In this document: in pieces, positions 24,483-32,903 of the stretch
Layout of the letters: each line of letters starts with the position of its first letter
Numbering within the stretch: the stretch's first letter is position 1
Origin: Candidatus Methylomirabilis lanthanidiphila
Lineage (GTDB): Bacteria > Methylomirabilota > Methylomirabilia > Methylomirabilales > Methylomirabilaceae
Direction: 5' to 3'
Assembly: GCA_902196205.1 (NCBI GenBank)
Contig: CABIKM010000023.1
Coordinates: forward strand, 1-38,296
DNA: 38,296 nucleotides
Notes under the pieces: model-generated
The model's input: the letters and a program-made list of their open reading frames with translations, nothing else
Databases searched by the model: none
What the model was told of the DNA's origin: nothing
Made by a program: the position numbers and the translations under genes

Positions 24483-25421
24483 ATGGCTGATCGATTAATC
24501 CTTTTCTCCGGTAACGCCAATCCGGCGTTGTCGCAGGAGATTGCGGACTACCTCGATACCCCGCTGGGCGACGCCGAGGTTACGCGCTTTGCTGACGACG
24601 AGATCCTGGTGCAGATTTTCGAAAATGTCAGAGGGGCCGACGTCTTTGTGATCCAGCCTACGTGCCGACCTGTCAACGAAAACCTGATGGAACTGTTGGT
24701 GATCATCGATGCGTTAAAGCGGGCGTCGGCGTGGCGGATCACAGCCGTCATGCCGTACTACGGCTACGGGCGGCAGGATCGCAAGGTTCAGCCTCGCGTC
24801 CCGATCACCGCGAAGCTGGTGGCCGACCTGTTGACGGCGGCTGGGGTGCATCGGGTGTTGACGATGGATCTTCATGCCGGACAGATTCAGGGTTTCTTCA
24901 CGACCCCCGTCGATCATCTGTATGCGGCCCCGGTCTTATTGCGGTTTTTCGAGGAACGAAGGTTGCGGGATGCGGTAGTCGTCTCCCCGGACGCGGGCGG
25001 CGTGGAACGAGCCCGCGCATTTGCGAAGCGTCTGGGGAGCCCGCTGGCGTTTATCGACAAGCGGCGGACAGGTCCCAATGAGGCGAAGGTCATGAATATT
25101 GTCGGAGACGTCGACGGACGGGACGTGATCATCGTGGACGACATGATCGACACGGCAGGAACCCTCACGCAGGCGGTCCCGGCGCTCCTCGAAAAAGGCG
25201 CGAAGCGAATCTTTGCGGGTTGTACACATCCGGTTCTTTCCGGCCCGGCGGTGGAGCGGATCGATGGATCGGTGCTCGAAGAGGTGGTCGTGACGAATAC
25301 CATCCCCCTTCCCAAGGGCAGCACGTATAAAAAGCTGACGGTCCTCTCGGTGGCGCCTCTTTTAGGAGAGGCAATCCGCCGCATCCACAAAGAGGAATCG
25401 GTCAGCAGTCTGTTTGTCTGA
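24483..25421 (+). CDS. prs: Ribose-phosphate pyrophosphokinase (PRPP synthetase)
   Basis: Prs makes phosphoribosyl pyrophosphate from ribose-5-phosphate and ATP, feeding nucleotide, His and Trp synthesis. The 312-residue sequence is the usual length. It has the N-terminal [17 protein letters not shown], the ATP-binding [10 protein letters not shown], the flexible-loop [20 protein letters not shown] and the PRPP-binding signature [22 protein letters not shown] ribosome site precedes ATG 24483. It leads the prs-rplY-pth group, an order found in many Gram-negative bacteria. Confidence 0.97.
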   Translation: MADRLILFSGNANPALSQEIADYLDTPLGDAEVTRFADDEILVQIFENVRGADVFVIQPTCRPVNENLMELLVIIDALKRASAWRITAVMPYYGYGRQDRKVQPRVPITAKLVADLLTAAGVHRVLTMDLHAGQIQGFFTTPVDHLYAAPVLLRFFEERRLRDAVVVSPDAGGVERARAFAKRLGSPLAFIDKRRTGPNEAKVMNIVGDVDGRDVIIVDDMIDTAGTLTQAVPALLEKGAKRIFAGCTHPVLSGPAVERIDGSVLEEVVVTNTIPLPKGSTYKKLTVLSVAPLLGEAIRRIHKEESVSSLFV

Positions 25422-25491
25422 CGGGGGGCATAGATCGAGGGCGCAGGGACGAGCAATAATCTCGCCTGCGCCTTGCGGGAAGGAGAGTGCG

Positions 25492-26154
25492 ATGGAACAA
25501 GCAGTGTTGAAAGGGCAGGTCCGTACGCAGTTCGGTACGGGGGCCGCGAAAAGGCTTCGGCGACAGCGGCTGATTCCGGCTATTGTGTATGGAGGCGAAT
25601 CCGGGCCCACGGCGGTCACCATCAATCCCCTTGAGATGATGAAGCTGCTGGGGGGCGGAGGTGGCGAGAATGTCCTGATCACCCTCGCTTTGGATGGGGA
25701 TGGTGAGCGATCGAGGACGGTCATTGTCAAGGGTTTGCAGCGGGACCCCGTACGAGGCGGGCCACTGCACGCCGATTTCCTCGAGGTCTCCATGCAGCGC
25801 AAGATCAAGGTCCAGATTCCGCTCAGGCTGACTGGGGAGGCTGTCGGGGTAAAACTCAAAGGAGGCCTGTTGGAGCAGCATCTACGCGAGGTCACTGTCG
25901 AGTGCCTGCCTGGAGCGATCCTCAGTCACATCGAGGTAGATATCAGTCAGCTTGATCTGGGCCACTCCATTCATGTCCGCGAGCTGACCATCGCGGGAGA
26001 CATCAGGGTGCTTGACGACCCGGCAAGGCCTGTGGTGACGGTACTGATTCAACGGGTAGTGGCGGAAGGGGCTGCGGCTGCAACGGAGGAGAAAACGGCT
26101 GAGCCGGAGGTGGTCGGCAAGAAGGAAGCGAAAGAGGTCAAAGAAGGCAAGTAG
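25492..26154 (+). CDS. rplY: Large ribosomal subunit protein bL25, CTC/TL5 long form
   Basis: bL25 binds 5S rRNA. The 220-residue protein is the long (CTC) form. An N-terminal 5S-binding domain (about 1-95) has RTQFGTGAAKRLRRQRLIPA and the DPVRGGPLHADFLEV motif, and a C-terminal TL5 domain (about 100-190) has LREVTVECLP and IEVDISQLDLGHSIHV. A Lys/Glu-rich tail follows. ATG 25492 was chosen because GGAAGGAGAG lies just upstream; the frame extends further 5' without a ribosome site. It sits between prs and pth as usual. Confidence 0.95.
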   Translation: MEQAVLKGQVRTQFGTGAAKRLRRQRLIPAIVYGGESGPTAVTINPLEMMKLLGGGGGENVLITLALDGDGERSRTVIVKGLQRDPVRGGPLHADFLEVSMQRKIKVQIPLRLTGEAVGVKLKGGLLEQHLREVTVECLPGAILSHIEVDISQLDLGHSIHVRELTIAGDIRVLDDPARPVVTVLIQRVVAEGAAAATEEKTAEPEVVGKKEAKEVKEGK

Positions 26155-26187
26155 AAGGCCGGTACGATCGCCTGACGAGGTGCTGTA

Positions 26188-26775
26188 TTGTGGATCGTGG
26201 TGGGCTTGGGCAATCCCGGTCAGGAGTATGAACGTAGTCGCCACAATGTCGGCTTTTGGGTTGTGGACACGTTGGCTGATCGGCTCGGCGTGGCGGTTAC
26301 ACGTTGTCGATACCGTTCGCTGTTTGCGAGAGGTCTCCTCCACGGGAGTCAGGTGTTGTTGGCGAAGCCCTTGACCTTCATGAACGAGAGCGGCTTCAGT
26401 GTTTCCAGGTGGCAACAGGCCTTACGGCTTGAGCCTGGTCGGATTATCGTGGTCCATGATGATCTGGATCTACCGCTGTCTCAGTTGCGGGTCAAGGCTG
26501 GCGGCGGCGATGGTGGGCACAGGGGTGTTCGCTCCGTCGTCGAGGCGATCGGCAGCTCTGACTTTCTGCGAGTCAGGGTAGGAGTCGGACGGCCTCGGGA
26601 AGGTCGGGATGCGGCGACCCATGTGCTCGAGTCATTCGATGAGCGTGAAGGCGAGATGATGCGAGGAGCGGTACAACGGGCGACCGACGCTGTGGAGACG
26701 CTGGTACAGGACGGTCTCGATGCAGCGATGAACCGGTATAACGTTCGAGGTGTTCGTCAGGCTTGTATGGCGTAA
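26188..26775 (+). CDS. pth: Peptidyl-tRNA hydrolase
   Basis: Pth frees tRNA from stalled peptidyl-tRNA. The 195-residue sequence starts directly with the family's VVGLGNPGQEYERSRHNVGF, carrying the catalytic His (in RHNVGF) and Asn. It continues with KPLTFMNESGFSV, DDLDLPLSQLRVK and GGDGGHRGVRSV. Because the conserved N-terminus begins at once, the start must be the TTG at 26188, preceded by GAGGTG. The TTG start suggests moderate translation. Confidence 0.95.
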   Translation: MWIVVGLGNPGQEYERSRHNVGFWVVDTLADRLGVAVTRCRYRSLFARGLLHGSQVLLAKPLTFMNESGFSVSRWQQALRLEPGRIIVVHDDLDLPLSQLRVKAGGGDGGHRGVRSVVEAIGSSDFLRVRVGVGRPREGRDAATHVLESFDEREGEMMRGAVQRATDAVETLVQDGLDAAMNRYNVRGVRQACMA

Positions 26776-26794
26776 TCTGGAGGAGGTGAAGAGA

Positions 26795-27175
26795 GTGACC
26801 CGGTATGAGGTGATTATGATCCTGGACCCGGCCCTTACGGAGGACGGTGTTGAGGCAGGGATCGGCGGAGTTCGCGAGATCGTCGTCAAGAAAGGTGGAC
26901 AGGTGCTGGAGGTCCAGAAGTGGGGAAAAAAGCGACTCGCCTATGAGGTAAAAAAACGGCGGGAAGGCCAGTACGTCCTGATGAAGGTGGAGGGTATGGG
27001 CGGAGTTGTGGCCGATCTCGATCGACATTTTCGGATCACTGAGGCTGTTCTTAAAGGAACGGTCGTCAGGGCTGAGGAACCTCGGAGAGGACGCTTTAAG
27101 GCAAAGTCGCACGCCACGCTTGAGGGTAGTACCGTGACAACTACCCAGGAGGTGGGGGATGGTGAGTTTCAATAA
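26795..27175 (+). CDS. rpsF: Small ribosomal subunit protein bS6
   Basis: bS6 binds 16S rRNA together with bS18. The 126-residue protein begins with GTG 26795 (TRYEVIMILDPALTEDGVE), after a strong GGAGGAGGTG ribosome site. Family features are VLEVQKWGKKRLAYEVKKRREGQY and LDRHFRITEAVLKGTVVR. A Thr/Ser-rich tail of about 25 residues follows. Its 3' end overlaps ssb by 17 bases. The order rpsF-ssb-rpsR-DUF2232-rplI-dnaB is a conserved bacterial operon. Confidence 0.96.
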   Translation: MTRYEVIMILDPALTEDGVEAGIGGVREIVVKKGGQVLEVQKWGKKRLAYEVKKRREGQYVLMKVEGMGGVVADLDRHFRITEAVLKGTVVRAEEPRRGRFKAKSHATLEGSTVTTTQEVGDGEFQ

Positions 27176-27554
27176 AGTCATTTTACTGGGGAATCTGACG
27201 CGGGATCCTGAGTTGCGGCATACGCCCGGCGGTATGACCGTGTGCAACTTCGATCTTGCGGTCAATCGCTCGTTTACGACGAAAGGCGGTGAGCGGCGAG
27301 AGGAGGTCTGCTTCATCACGGTAGTTGTGTGGGACAAGCAGGCACAGACCTGCGCCGAGTTTCTGAGTAAGGGGCGTCAGGCGCTCGTTGAGGGTCGGCT
27401 CCAGCAACGATCGTGGGACACGCCGGATGGGCAGAAACGAAGTAAATATGAGGTGGTAGCAGAGCGGGTACAATTTGTCGGTGGACGAAAGGATACAGCG
27501 CTCTCCGAAGAGGAGCCGCCTCGATCCGGCGAGGAAGAGGAGGTACCATTCTGA
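27159..27554 (+). CDS. ssb: Single-stranded DNA-binding protein
   Basis: SSB coats single-stranded DNA in replication and repair. The 131-residue protein has FNKVILLGNLTRDPELRHTP at the start, the OB-fold strands VCNFDLAVNRSF and ALVEGRLQQRSW, and a short acidic C-terminus ending EEEEVPF. That ending is the partner-binding tip (usually DDIPF). A strong AGGAGGTG precedes the ATG inside the end of rpsF. Confidence 0.95.
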   Translation: MVSFNKVILLGNLTRDPELRHTPGGMTVCNFDLAVNRSFTTKGGERREEVCFITVVVWDKQAQTCAEFLSKGRQALVEGRLQQRSWDTPDGQKRSKYEVVAERVQFVGGRKDTALSEEEPPRSGEEEEVPF

Positions 27555-27585
27555 AGCGCGATCACGTTGAGGGAGGTGACGACGA

Positions 27586-27822
27586 ATGCTGAAAAAGCGA
27601 CGGAGCTTTCGACGGCAAAAGGTGTGCAAGTGGTGTGTCGATAAAATCGAGTTCGTCGATTTTAAGGACGCCAAACGGCTGAGGAACTTCATTACGGACC
27701 GAGGGAAGATTATTCCCCGGAGAATTTCTGGTAACTGCGCGGGTCATCAGCGCGAGTTGGGCGGGGCCATCAAGAGGGCCCGCAGTATCGCATTACTCCC
27801 CTTCGCCGCCGATCTGCTTTAA
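27586..27822 (+). CDS. rpsR: Small ribosomal subunit protein bS18
   Basis: A 78-residue ribosomal protein that partners bS6 on 16S rRNA. The sequence has [20 protein letters not shown] and then [20 protein letters not shown], the bS18 core. Three Cys residues (CKWC and NC) and a nearby His suggest the zinc-binding version. A GGGAGGTG ribosome site lies 7 bases upstream. Confidence 0.96.
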   Translation: MLKKRRSFRRQKVCKWCVDKIEFVDFKDAKRLRNFITDRGKIIPRRISGNCAGHQRELGGAIKRARSIALLPFAADLL

Positions 27823-27871
27823 GCTGGAGGGACCGGCAGATTATTGTGGCGGTGTTGACGAGTGACGTCCG

Positions 27872-28822
27872 ATGAAAGAGGGATCAGCCGGGACAGCCGT
27901 ACAAGCCGTTACCCTTTGTCTTGCGTCTCTTGTGCTTGCGCTGGCCGGCGGGGTGATCCCGATTGTCGGGAGTTTCTTTACCCTGCTGACCCCCCTGCCG
28001 CTTATCCTCCTGTCCTTGAGAGCCGGCCGAGTCGGTGCGCTTCTCGGAATGCTGGTTGTAGGAATCTGTGTCGCCGGCCTCCTGGGTCCGGGATACGCCT
28101 GGTTCTTCTATATTCAATTCGGCCTTCCCGCAATGGTGCTGGCGGAGACGATCCGCCGCCAGTGGACTCCAGAGGTATCGGTAGCCGCAGGAAGCGTCAC
28201 TGTCCTGATGGGCGGTCTGATCGGCCTTGTTCTCGCGGCATGGGGCGCCGGCGGGTCGTTAGTGGATTTTCTTCAGCATCGTCTCGATATTGCCGTTCGA
28301 GACGCGATGGACCTATACGGCAAGATGGGGGTCGCGTCTGACGAGGTTGGGCCGCTATTTGCGTCGGTTGATGAGGTCCGAACGTTTCTGCTCACAACCT
28401 CACCCGGCCTCTTCATGGCGGCGGCCCTGCTCAGCACGTCGGCCAACTTTTTCCTGGCGCGGAGGGGTGTGGCCCAAGTCGCTGTTGCAGGGGGTCCGGC
28501 TCCCGGATTTACGTGGAGAGTCGCGGATTGGCTGGTATGGGTGTTTATTGGGTCGGCGGCCTTGTTGCTGAGCGGACTGCCGATTGCGAAAGAGATTGGG
28601 TTCAACGGGCTGCTTGTTATGATCACGGTCTATTTTCTACAGGGCTTGGCGATTACCACGTTCTGGATCCGCCGGCTAAGGTTATCACCGTTTGTCGGGC
28701 TCTTGGGCGTTGCGCTGCTGCTGCTTCAGCCACTGCTGTTGCTGCTCGTGGCGCTCGTCGGGCTGTTCGACATCTGGGTCGTATTTCGCCGGCATTCGCT
28801 TCCGACCGCCCCTGACGTGTAA
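27872..28822 (+). CDS. DUF2232 (YybS-like) membrane protein
   Basis: A 316-residue integral membrane protein with about eight hydrophobic segments, for example VTLCLASLVLALAGGVIPIV, VGALLGMLVVGICVAGLLG and LLGVALLLLQPLLLLLVALV. The place between rpsR and rplI is the usual site of DUF2232/YybS genes, which have no agreed function; relatives are compared to transport proteins. The ribosome site before ATG 27872 is weak. Confidence 0.82.
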   Translation: MKEGSAGTAVQAVTLCLASLVLALAGGVIPIVGSFFTLLTPLPLILLSLRAGRVGALLGMLVVGICVAGLLGPGYAWFFYIQFGLPAMVLAETIRRQWTPEVSVAAGSVTVLMGGLIGLVLAAWGAGGSLVDFLQHRLDIAVRDAMDLYGKMGVASDEVGPLFASVDEVRTFLLTTSPGLFMAAALLSTSANFFLARRGVAQVAVAGGPAPGFTWRVADWLVWVFIGSAALLLSGLPIAKEIGFNGLLVMITVYFLQGLAITTFWIRRLRLSPFVGLLGVALLLLQPLLLLLVALVGLFDIWVVFRRHSLPTAPDV

Positions 28823-28862
28823 CGCGCGGCAGGTCGCGTAGGACGGAGGAGGTTACGTACTG

Positions 28863-29312
28863 ATGAAGATCGTTCTCTTGGAGCGGGTGGAAAAAGTCGG
28901 CTCCGCTGGTGACCAGGTTGAGGTAGCGGACGGCTACGCTCGGAATTTCCTGATCCCGACGCGTAAGGCCGTCGCTGCAACCTCTGCCAACATGAAGTCG
29001 CTGAATCACCTGGTTCGACAGAATGCGGAGCGCGAGGAGAAGCTTCGTCGGGCGGCGGAGATGACGGCCGGCCGGATCGCGGAACTGCACTGCGTCATCG
29101 CGCGTCGAGCCGGCGAGCAGGATCGACTCTTCGGCGCCGTGACCAACCAGGATATCTGCGCCGCCCTGGCTGCCCAGGGATTGGAGATGGATCGCAGAAA
29201 GATCGTGCTGCAAGAACCGATCAAGGCGCTGGGCAGTTATACCATTCCCATCCGCCTGCATCCCGAGGTCGTTGGGGAACTTCGGCTTACTGTCGAGCGC
29301 GAAGAGGGCTGA
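28863..29312 (+). CDS. rplI: Large ribosomal subunit protein bL9
   Basis: bL9 binds 23S rRNA near the L1 stalk and supports reading-frame fidelity. The 149-residue sequence has MKIVLLERVEKVGSAGDQVE followed by VADGYARNFLIPTRKAVAAT, the N-terminal bL9 signature. A connecting helix follows, and then the C-terminal domain with LFGAVTNQDICAALAAQG. A GGAGGAGG ribosome site lies upstream of the start. Confidence 0.96.
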   Translation: MKIVLLERVEKVGSAGDQVEVADGYARNFLIPTRKAVAATSANMKSLNHLVRQNAEREEKLRRAAEMTAGRIAELHCVIARRAGEQDRLFGAVTNQDICAALAAQGLEMDRRKIVLQEPIKALGSYTIPIRLHPEVVGELRLTVEREEG

Positions 29313-29316
29313 GCCG

Positions 29317-30726
29317 GTGGGGCAACGTAGCATGCGGGAGTCGACCCTGGATCGGCGTGAGACGGCCGGAGAGCGGATTCCGCCGCAGAACCTGGAGGCC
29401 GAGATGTCGGTCCTTGGGGCGGTCCTGCAGAGCAGCGAGGCCTTCATGAAGTGTCTTGAGGTGCTGCGGCCCGACCAGTTCTATCGGGACGCGCATCGCA
29501 AGATCTTCGCCGCAGCGACCGTCCTGTTCGGCCGCGGTGAGCCGGTCGATCTCATTACAATCACCAATGAGCTGCGTCGTCGAGGCGAACTCGACGAGGT
29601 AGGTTCCTCGGCGTTCCTTGCCTCATTGGTCGATGCGGTCCCCACCGGCGCAAACGTTGCCTACCACGCGCGGATCGTCCGCGACAAGGCGCTCATGCGC
29701 CAGTTGATCAATGTGGCCACCGATATTGTCGGGCTCGGTTTCGCCGATCAGGAGGAGGCGGACCAGGTGCTTGAGCAGGCCGAGCAGCAGATCTTCGAGT
29801 TGTCGGAGGACCGTGTACGGCGCGCCTTCCTGCCGTTGAAGTTGATTTTGAAGGATACGTTTGAACAGGTGGAGAAGCTGTACGACCGCAGGACACAGGT
29901 CACCGGGGTCCCTACGGGGTTCGAAGATCTTGATATGAAAACGGCCGGTCTGCAGCCGTCGGAGCTGATCATCATCGCGGGCCGTCCCTCGATGGGGAAG
30001 ACGAGTTTTGCCCTCAATATCGCGAGAAACGCCGCCGTCGATGAGCGGATACCGGTCGGCGTCTTCAGTCTGGAGATGTCGAAGGAACAGGTCGTCCAGC
30101 GACTACTCTCCTCGGAAGCCGAGGTCGACTCCAACCGTATCAGGACAGGGTGGCTGCGCGAGAGCGACTGGCCGAAGCTGACCAATGCGGCCGGTCACCT
30201 TTCAGAGGCGCCCATCTTTATTGACGACTCGGCCGCCCTCTCAGTTATTGAGCTTCGGGCGAAGGCGAGGAGACTGAAGGCCGAGCAGAACATTGGGATG
30301 GTGGTCATCGACTATCTCCAGCTCATCTCGGGTCGTTCCAGATCCGAGAATCGGCAGCAGGAGGTGTCGGACATCTGCCGGTCCCTGAAGGCGATGGCGA
30401 AAGAGTTGAAGGTTCCGGTCGTGGCGTTGTCGCAGCTCGCGCGGCGAACCGAGGAGCGAGAGCGCCCGCAGCTCTCGGATCTTCGGGAATCCGGAGCCAT
30501 TGAACAGGACTCGGATGTCGTCGTCTTCCTGTATCGGCCCAGCTACTATCAGGCGAGAAAAGCCGGCGCCCCTGATCCGGAGCGGGATACCAAGACCGAG
30601 ATCATCATCGCCAAGCAACGGAACGGCCCGACCGGGACCGTCGAGTTGGCCTTCCTGAGGGAATACGTCAAGTTCGGGCCGCTTGATCTCGTCCATCAAG
30701 AGCCGGATGAAACGGAGGAGATGTGA
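29317..30726 (+). CDS. dnaB: Replicative DNA helicase DnaB
   Basis: DnaB unwinds DNA ahead of the replication fork. The N-terminal domain (about 15-125) starts IPPQNLEAEMSVLGAVLQS. The RecA-like motor domain has Walker A AGRPSMGKTSFALNIA, SLEMSKEQVVQRLLSSEA, Walker B VVIDYLQLISG and the DnaB-type SQLARRTEERERPQLSDLRE and GAIEQDSDVV. The GTG at 29317, 4 bases after the rplI stop, is preferred as start; ATG 29332 is possible, and both remove an extension that overlaps rplI. The protein is 469 residues and no intein interrupts it. Confidence 0.96.
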   Translation: MGQRSMRESTLDRRETAGERIPPQNLEAEMSVLGAVLQSSEAFMKCLEVLRPDQFYRDAHRKIFAAATVLFGRGEPVDLITITNELRRRGELDEVGSSAFLASLVDAVPTGANVAYHARIVRDKALMRQLINVATDIVGLGFADQEEADQVLEQAEQQIFELSEDRVRRAFLPLKLILKDTFEQVEKLYDRRTQVTGVPTGFEDLDMKTAGLQPSELIIIAGRPSMGKTSFALNIARNAAVDERIPVGVFSLEMSKEQVVQRLLSSEAEVDSNRIRTGWLRESDWPKLTNAAGHLSEAPIFIDDSAALSVIELRAKARRLKAEQNIGMVVIDYLQLISGRSRSENRQQEVSDICRSLKAMAKELKVPVVALSQLARRTEERERPQLSDLRESGAIEQDSDVVVFLYRPSYYQARKAGAPDPERDTKTEIIIAKQRNGPTGTVELAFLREYVKFGPLDLVHQEPDETEEM

Positions 30727-30734
30727 CGGGTCCC

Positions 30735-30769
30735 GTTCAAGGTTCGACGTTGAACGTTGCACGTTGAAC
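30735..30769. repeat. Heptanucleotide array between dnaB and radA
   Basis: Five 7-bp units in register: GTTCAAG, GTTCGAC, GTTGAAC, GTTGCAC and GTTGAAC. After one extra G, two worn units (GTTCAGC, GTGCGAC) continue to about 30784. GTTCAA reads as the reverse complement of TTGAAC, so left and right units can pair. The array fills most of the 76-base gap and ends before the radA ribosome site (GAGAGGAG). Confidence 0.82.
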
Positions 30770-30802
30770 GGTTCAGCGTGCGACGGCGGGTAGAGAGGAG
30801 CG

Positions 30803-32176
30803 ATGGCTAAAGCACAGAGCCATTACCTCTGCCAGAGCTGCGGGTATCAGACCGCTCGCTGGATGGGTCGCTGCCCTGATTGCGGGGAGTGGGCGAGCCT
30901 GTTAGAGGAGCGCGTCACGGGTGAGCGGCATGGTGCCCGTCGTAACGAGGCGCCCTCAGGGTCATCCCGCGCGACGCCGATCACCGCCGTCGATAGCTTG
31001 GCGCTCGGCCGGATGAGCACCGGTCTGACCGAGTTGGATCGTGTGCTGGGCGGGGGAATCGTTCCCGGCTCGTTTGTGCTCGTGAGTGGTGATCCCGGGA
31101 TTGGCAAGTCGACCCTGCTCCTCCAGGCGTCGATGCAGATCGCGCTGAGGGATGGGGTCGTTCTGTATGTCTCCGGCGAGGAATCGCTTCAGCAGACTCG
31201 ATCCAGGGCAAGCAGGCTGGGTCCACTCTCAGATCGACTGCTGCTCCTCGCTGAAACCTCTCTCCAAATCATTCTGGATCAGGCAGACCAGATCCGGCCG
31301 ACCATCCTGGTCATAGATTCTATTCAGACCATCGTCTCTGACGAACTGGAGTCCCCCTCAGGCAGTCTCAGTCAGGTGCGCGAAGCGGCCGTTCGGCTGA
31401 TGACGCTTGCGAAAGAAAAGGGGATCAGTACCGTCATCATCGGGCATATCACAAAGGACGGGGCCATTGCGGGTCCGAAGGCGATGGAGCACTTGGTCGA
31501 TGCGGTCGTCTTTATAGAAGGGGAGGGACATCAGATTCATCGGCTGCTGCGAGCCGTAAAGAACCGCTTTGGCCCTACGCCGGAGATTGGCGTACTCGAG
31601 ATGACGTCGTCCGGCCTGCGGGAGCTTGCCAACCCGTCCGAGGTATTTCTCTCGCAGCGTCCGTCGGGCGCGCCCGGCTCGGTCGTCATCCCAACCTTGG
31701 AGGGGAGTCGGCCGTTACTTGTGGAGTTGCAAGCGTTGGTGGCGGCGCCAAGCGCCCCGGTCTCCAGGCGTGTGTTCAATGGCGTGGACAGCAACCGGGG
31801 CATCCTGTTGTTGGCTATCCTGGAAAAGCGGCTTGGCCTGGCGCTCAGCGCGTGCGATGTCTATGTCAACGTTGTCGGGGGTGTGAGGGTAGGGGAGACC
31901 GCTGCTGATCTTGGTATAGCCGCAGCAGTCCTGTCAAGCGCCAGAAACCTTCCGCTGGATCCCGGACTGTGTGTGTTCGGCGAGGTCGGTTTAGCGGGCG
32001 AGGTGCGGGCTGTACCGATGGCGGAGCGACGGCTCGACGAGGCCGCCCGACTGGGATTATCGCATTGTCTGATGTCCCGACATAACCTGTGCCGAACCAT
32101 GCCTGACTTTTCCTCTTTACGGGTGAGCGGACTGAGTACGGTGGAGGAGTTGACTGAGAGATTGGAGAGATGGTAG
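30803..32176 (+). CDS. radA: DNA repair protein RadA (Sms)
   Basis: RadA is a RecA-like branch-migration helicase in recombination repair. The 457-residue protein has an N-terminal C4 zinc finger (CQSCGYQTARWMGRCPDCGEW, residues about 9-29). The ATPase core has Walker A SGDPGIGKSTLL and Walker B ILVIDSIQT, followed by the RadA-specific KNRFG motif (VKNRFGPTPEIGVLEM). A Lon-protease-like C-terminal domain (about 290-450) has the GGVRVGETAADLGIA region. A good ribosome site lies upstream. Its neighbours carD and yacL follow, as in Firmicutes and other deep lineages. Confidence 0.96.
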   Translation: MAKAQSHYLCQSCGYQTARWMGRCPDCGEWASLLEERVTGERHGARRNEAPSGSSRATPITAVDSLALGRMSTGLTELDRVLGGGIVPGSFVLVSGDPGIGKSTLLLQASMQIALRDGVVLYVSGEESLQQTRSRASRLGPLSDRLLLLAETSLQIILDQADQIRPTILVIDSIQTIVSDELESPSGSLSQVREAAVRLMTLAKEKGISTVIIGHITKDGAIAGPKAMEHLVDAVVFIEGEGHQIHRLLRAVKNRFGPTPEIGVLEMTSSGLRELANPSEVFLSQRPSGAPGSVVIPTLEGSRPLLVELQALVAAPSAPVSRRVFNGVDSNRGILLLAILEKRLGLALSACDVYVNVVGGVRVGETAADLGIAAAVLSSARNLPLDPGLCVFGEVGLAGEVRAVPMAERRLDEAARLGLSHCLMSRHNLCRTMPDFSSLRVSGLSTVEELTERLERW

Positions 32177-32333
32177 ACGGGGTCAATCCACGACTGGCTA
32201 TTGAACGACGGTGTTACAGCCAATGAACAATGCCGTCCTATTGTTGCATAGCGTTACATACCATACTGGCGTCTACCATTATACGAAGCGGTAGTCGATT
32301 GGAAAAGTCCATGTGTGTTTTTAAGAGAATCTT

Positions 32334-32369
32334 TTGACTAGTTACAAGATCCCTGCTAAAATTTATAAT
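32334..32369 (+). promoter_or_regulatory. Strong promoter abutting the carD start codon
   Basis: TTGACT (32334-32339, 5 of 6), a 17-bp spacer and TAAAAT (32357-32362, 5 of 6) form a near-consensus promoter. A perfect TATAAT (32364-32369) overlaps the downstream side and has GTTACA (32341-32346, 4 of 6) at 17 bp. The carD ATG is at 32375, so the transcript would start 0-7 bases before it. No ribosome site is present in this space. The rest of the 32177-32374 gap is A/T-rich and shows nothing else clear. Confidence 0.72.
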
Positions 32370-32374
32370 TAAGA

Positions 32375-32857
32375 ATGTATAGCACAGGGACAAAAGTAGT
32401 GTATCCCACCCACGGCGTCGGGTGGATTGAGGCCATTGAAAAAAAAGAAGTTGGAGATGGACTTCAGCCATTCTACGTAGTTCGTATCATTGGGAACGGA
32501 ATGACGATTCTGGTTCCCACAAAGAACGCGCAGCGGGTCGGGCTTCGAGCGGTCATCGAACCGTCGGAGATCCCGAAGGTGCTGGCGATTTTACAAAAGA
32601 ATGACCTGGAGATCAGTTCAAATTGGAATCGCAGATTTAAGGATAACTTAGAGCGAATCAGGACGGGATCGGTGTTTGAGGTGGCGCTAGTGTTGCGAAA
32701 GTTGGTTCTGCTTCAGCAGGAACGCAGCCTGTCGTTCGGCGAAAAGACGATGCTGGAGAATGTCCGGAGGTTGATTGTCAGCGAGATTTCGCATGCCTCC
32801 GGGATTGACCAGGAGAGAGCAAGAGCGCTTGTCGAGCAGGCGACTAACCACAGATAA
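32375..32857 (+). CDS. CarD/CdnL-family RNA polymerase-binding regulator
   Basis: CarD/CdnL proteins bind the RNA polymerase beta subunit and stabilise open promoter complexes, often at rRNA genes. The 160-residue protein has the RNAP-interaction domain at about 1-60 (TGTKVVYPTHGVGWIEAIEK, GMTILVPTKNA). The helical C-terminal domain follows, with WNRRFKDNLERIRTGSVFEV and the family-typical RSLSFGEKTMLENVRRLIVSEI. The CarD domain begins directly at ATG 32375. That ATG has no Shine-Dalgarno sequence and lies against a strong promoter. Confidence 0.92.
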   Translation: MYSTGTKVVYPTHGVGWIEAIEKKEVGDGLQPFYVVRIIGNGMTILVPTKNAQRVGLRAVIEPSEIPKVLAILQKNDLEISSNWNRRFKDNLERIRTGSVFEVALVLRKLVLLQQERSLSFGEKTMLENVRRLIVSEISHASGIDQERARALVEQATNHR

Positions 32858-32903
32858 TGATTACGCGCGTAGTCATCGACGTGGATGAGAGGGGGTGATC
32901 GGT

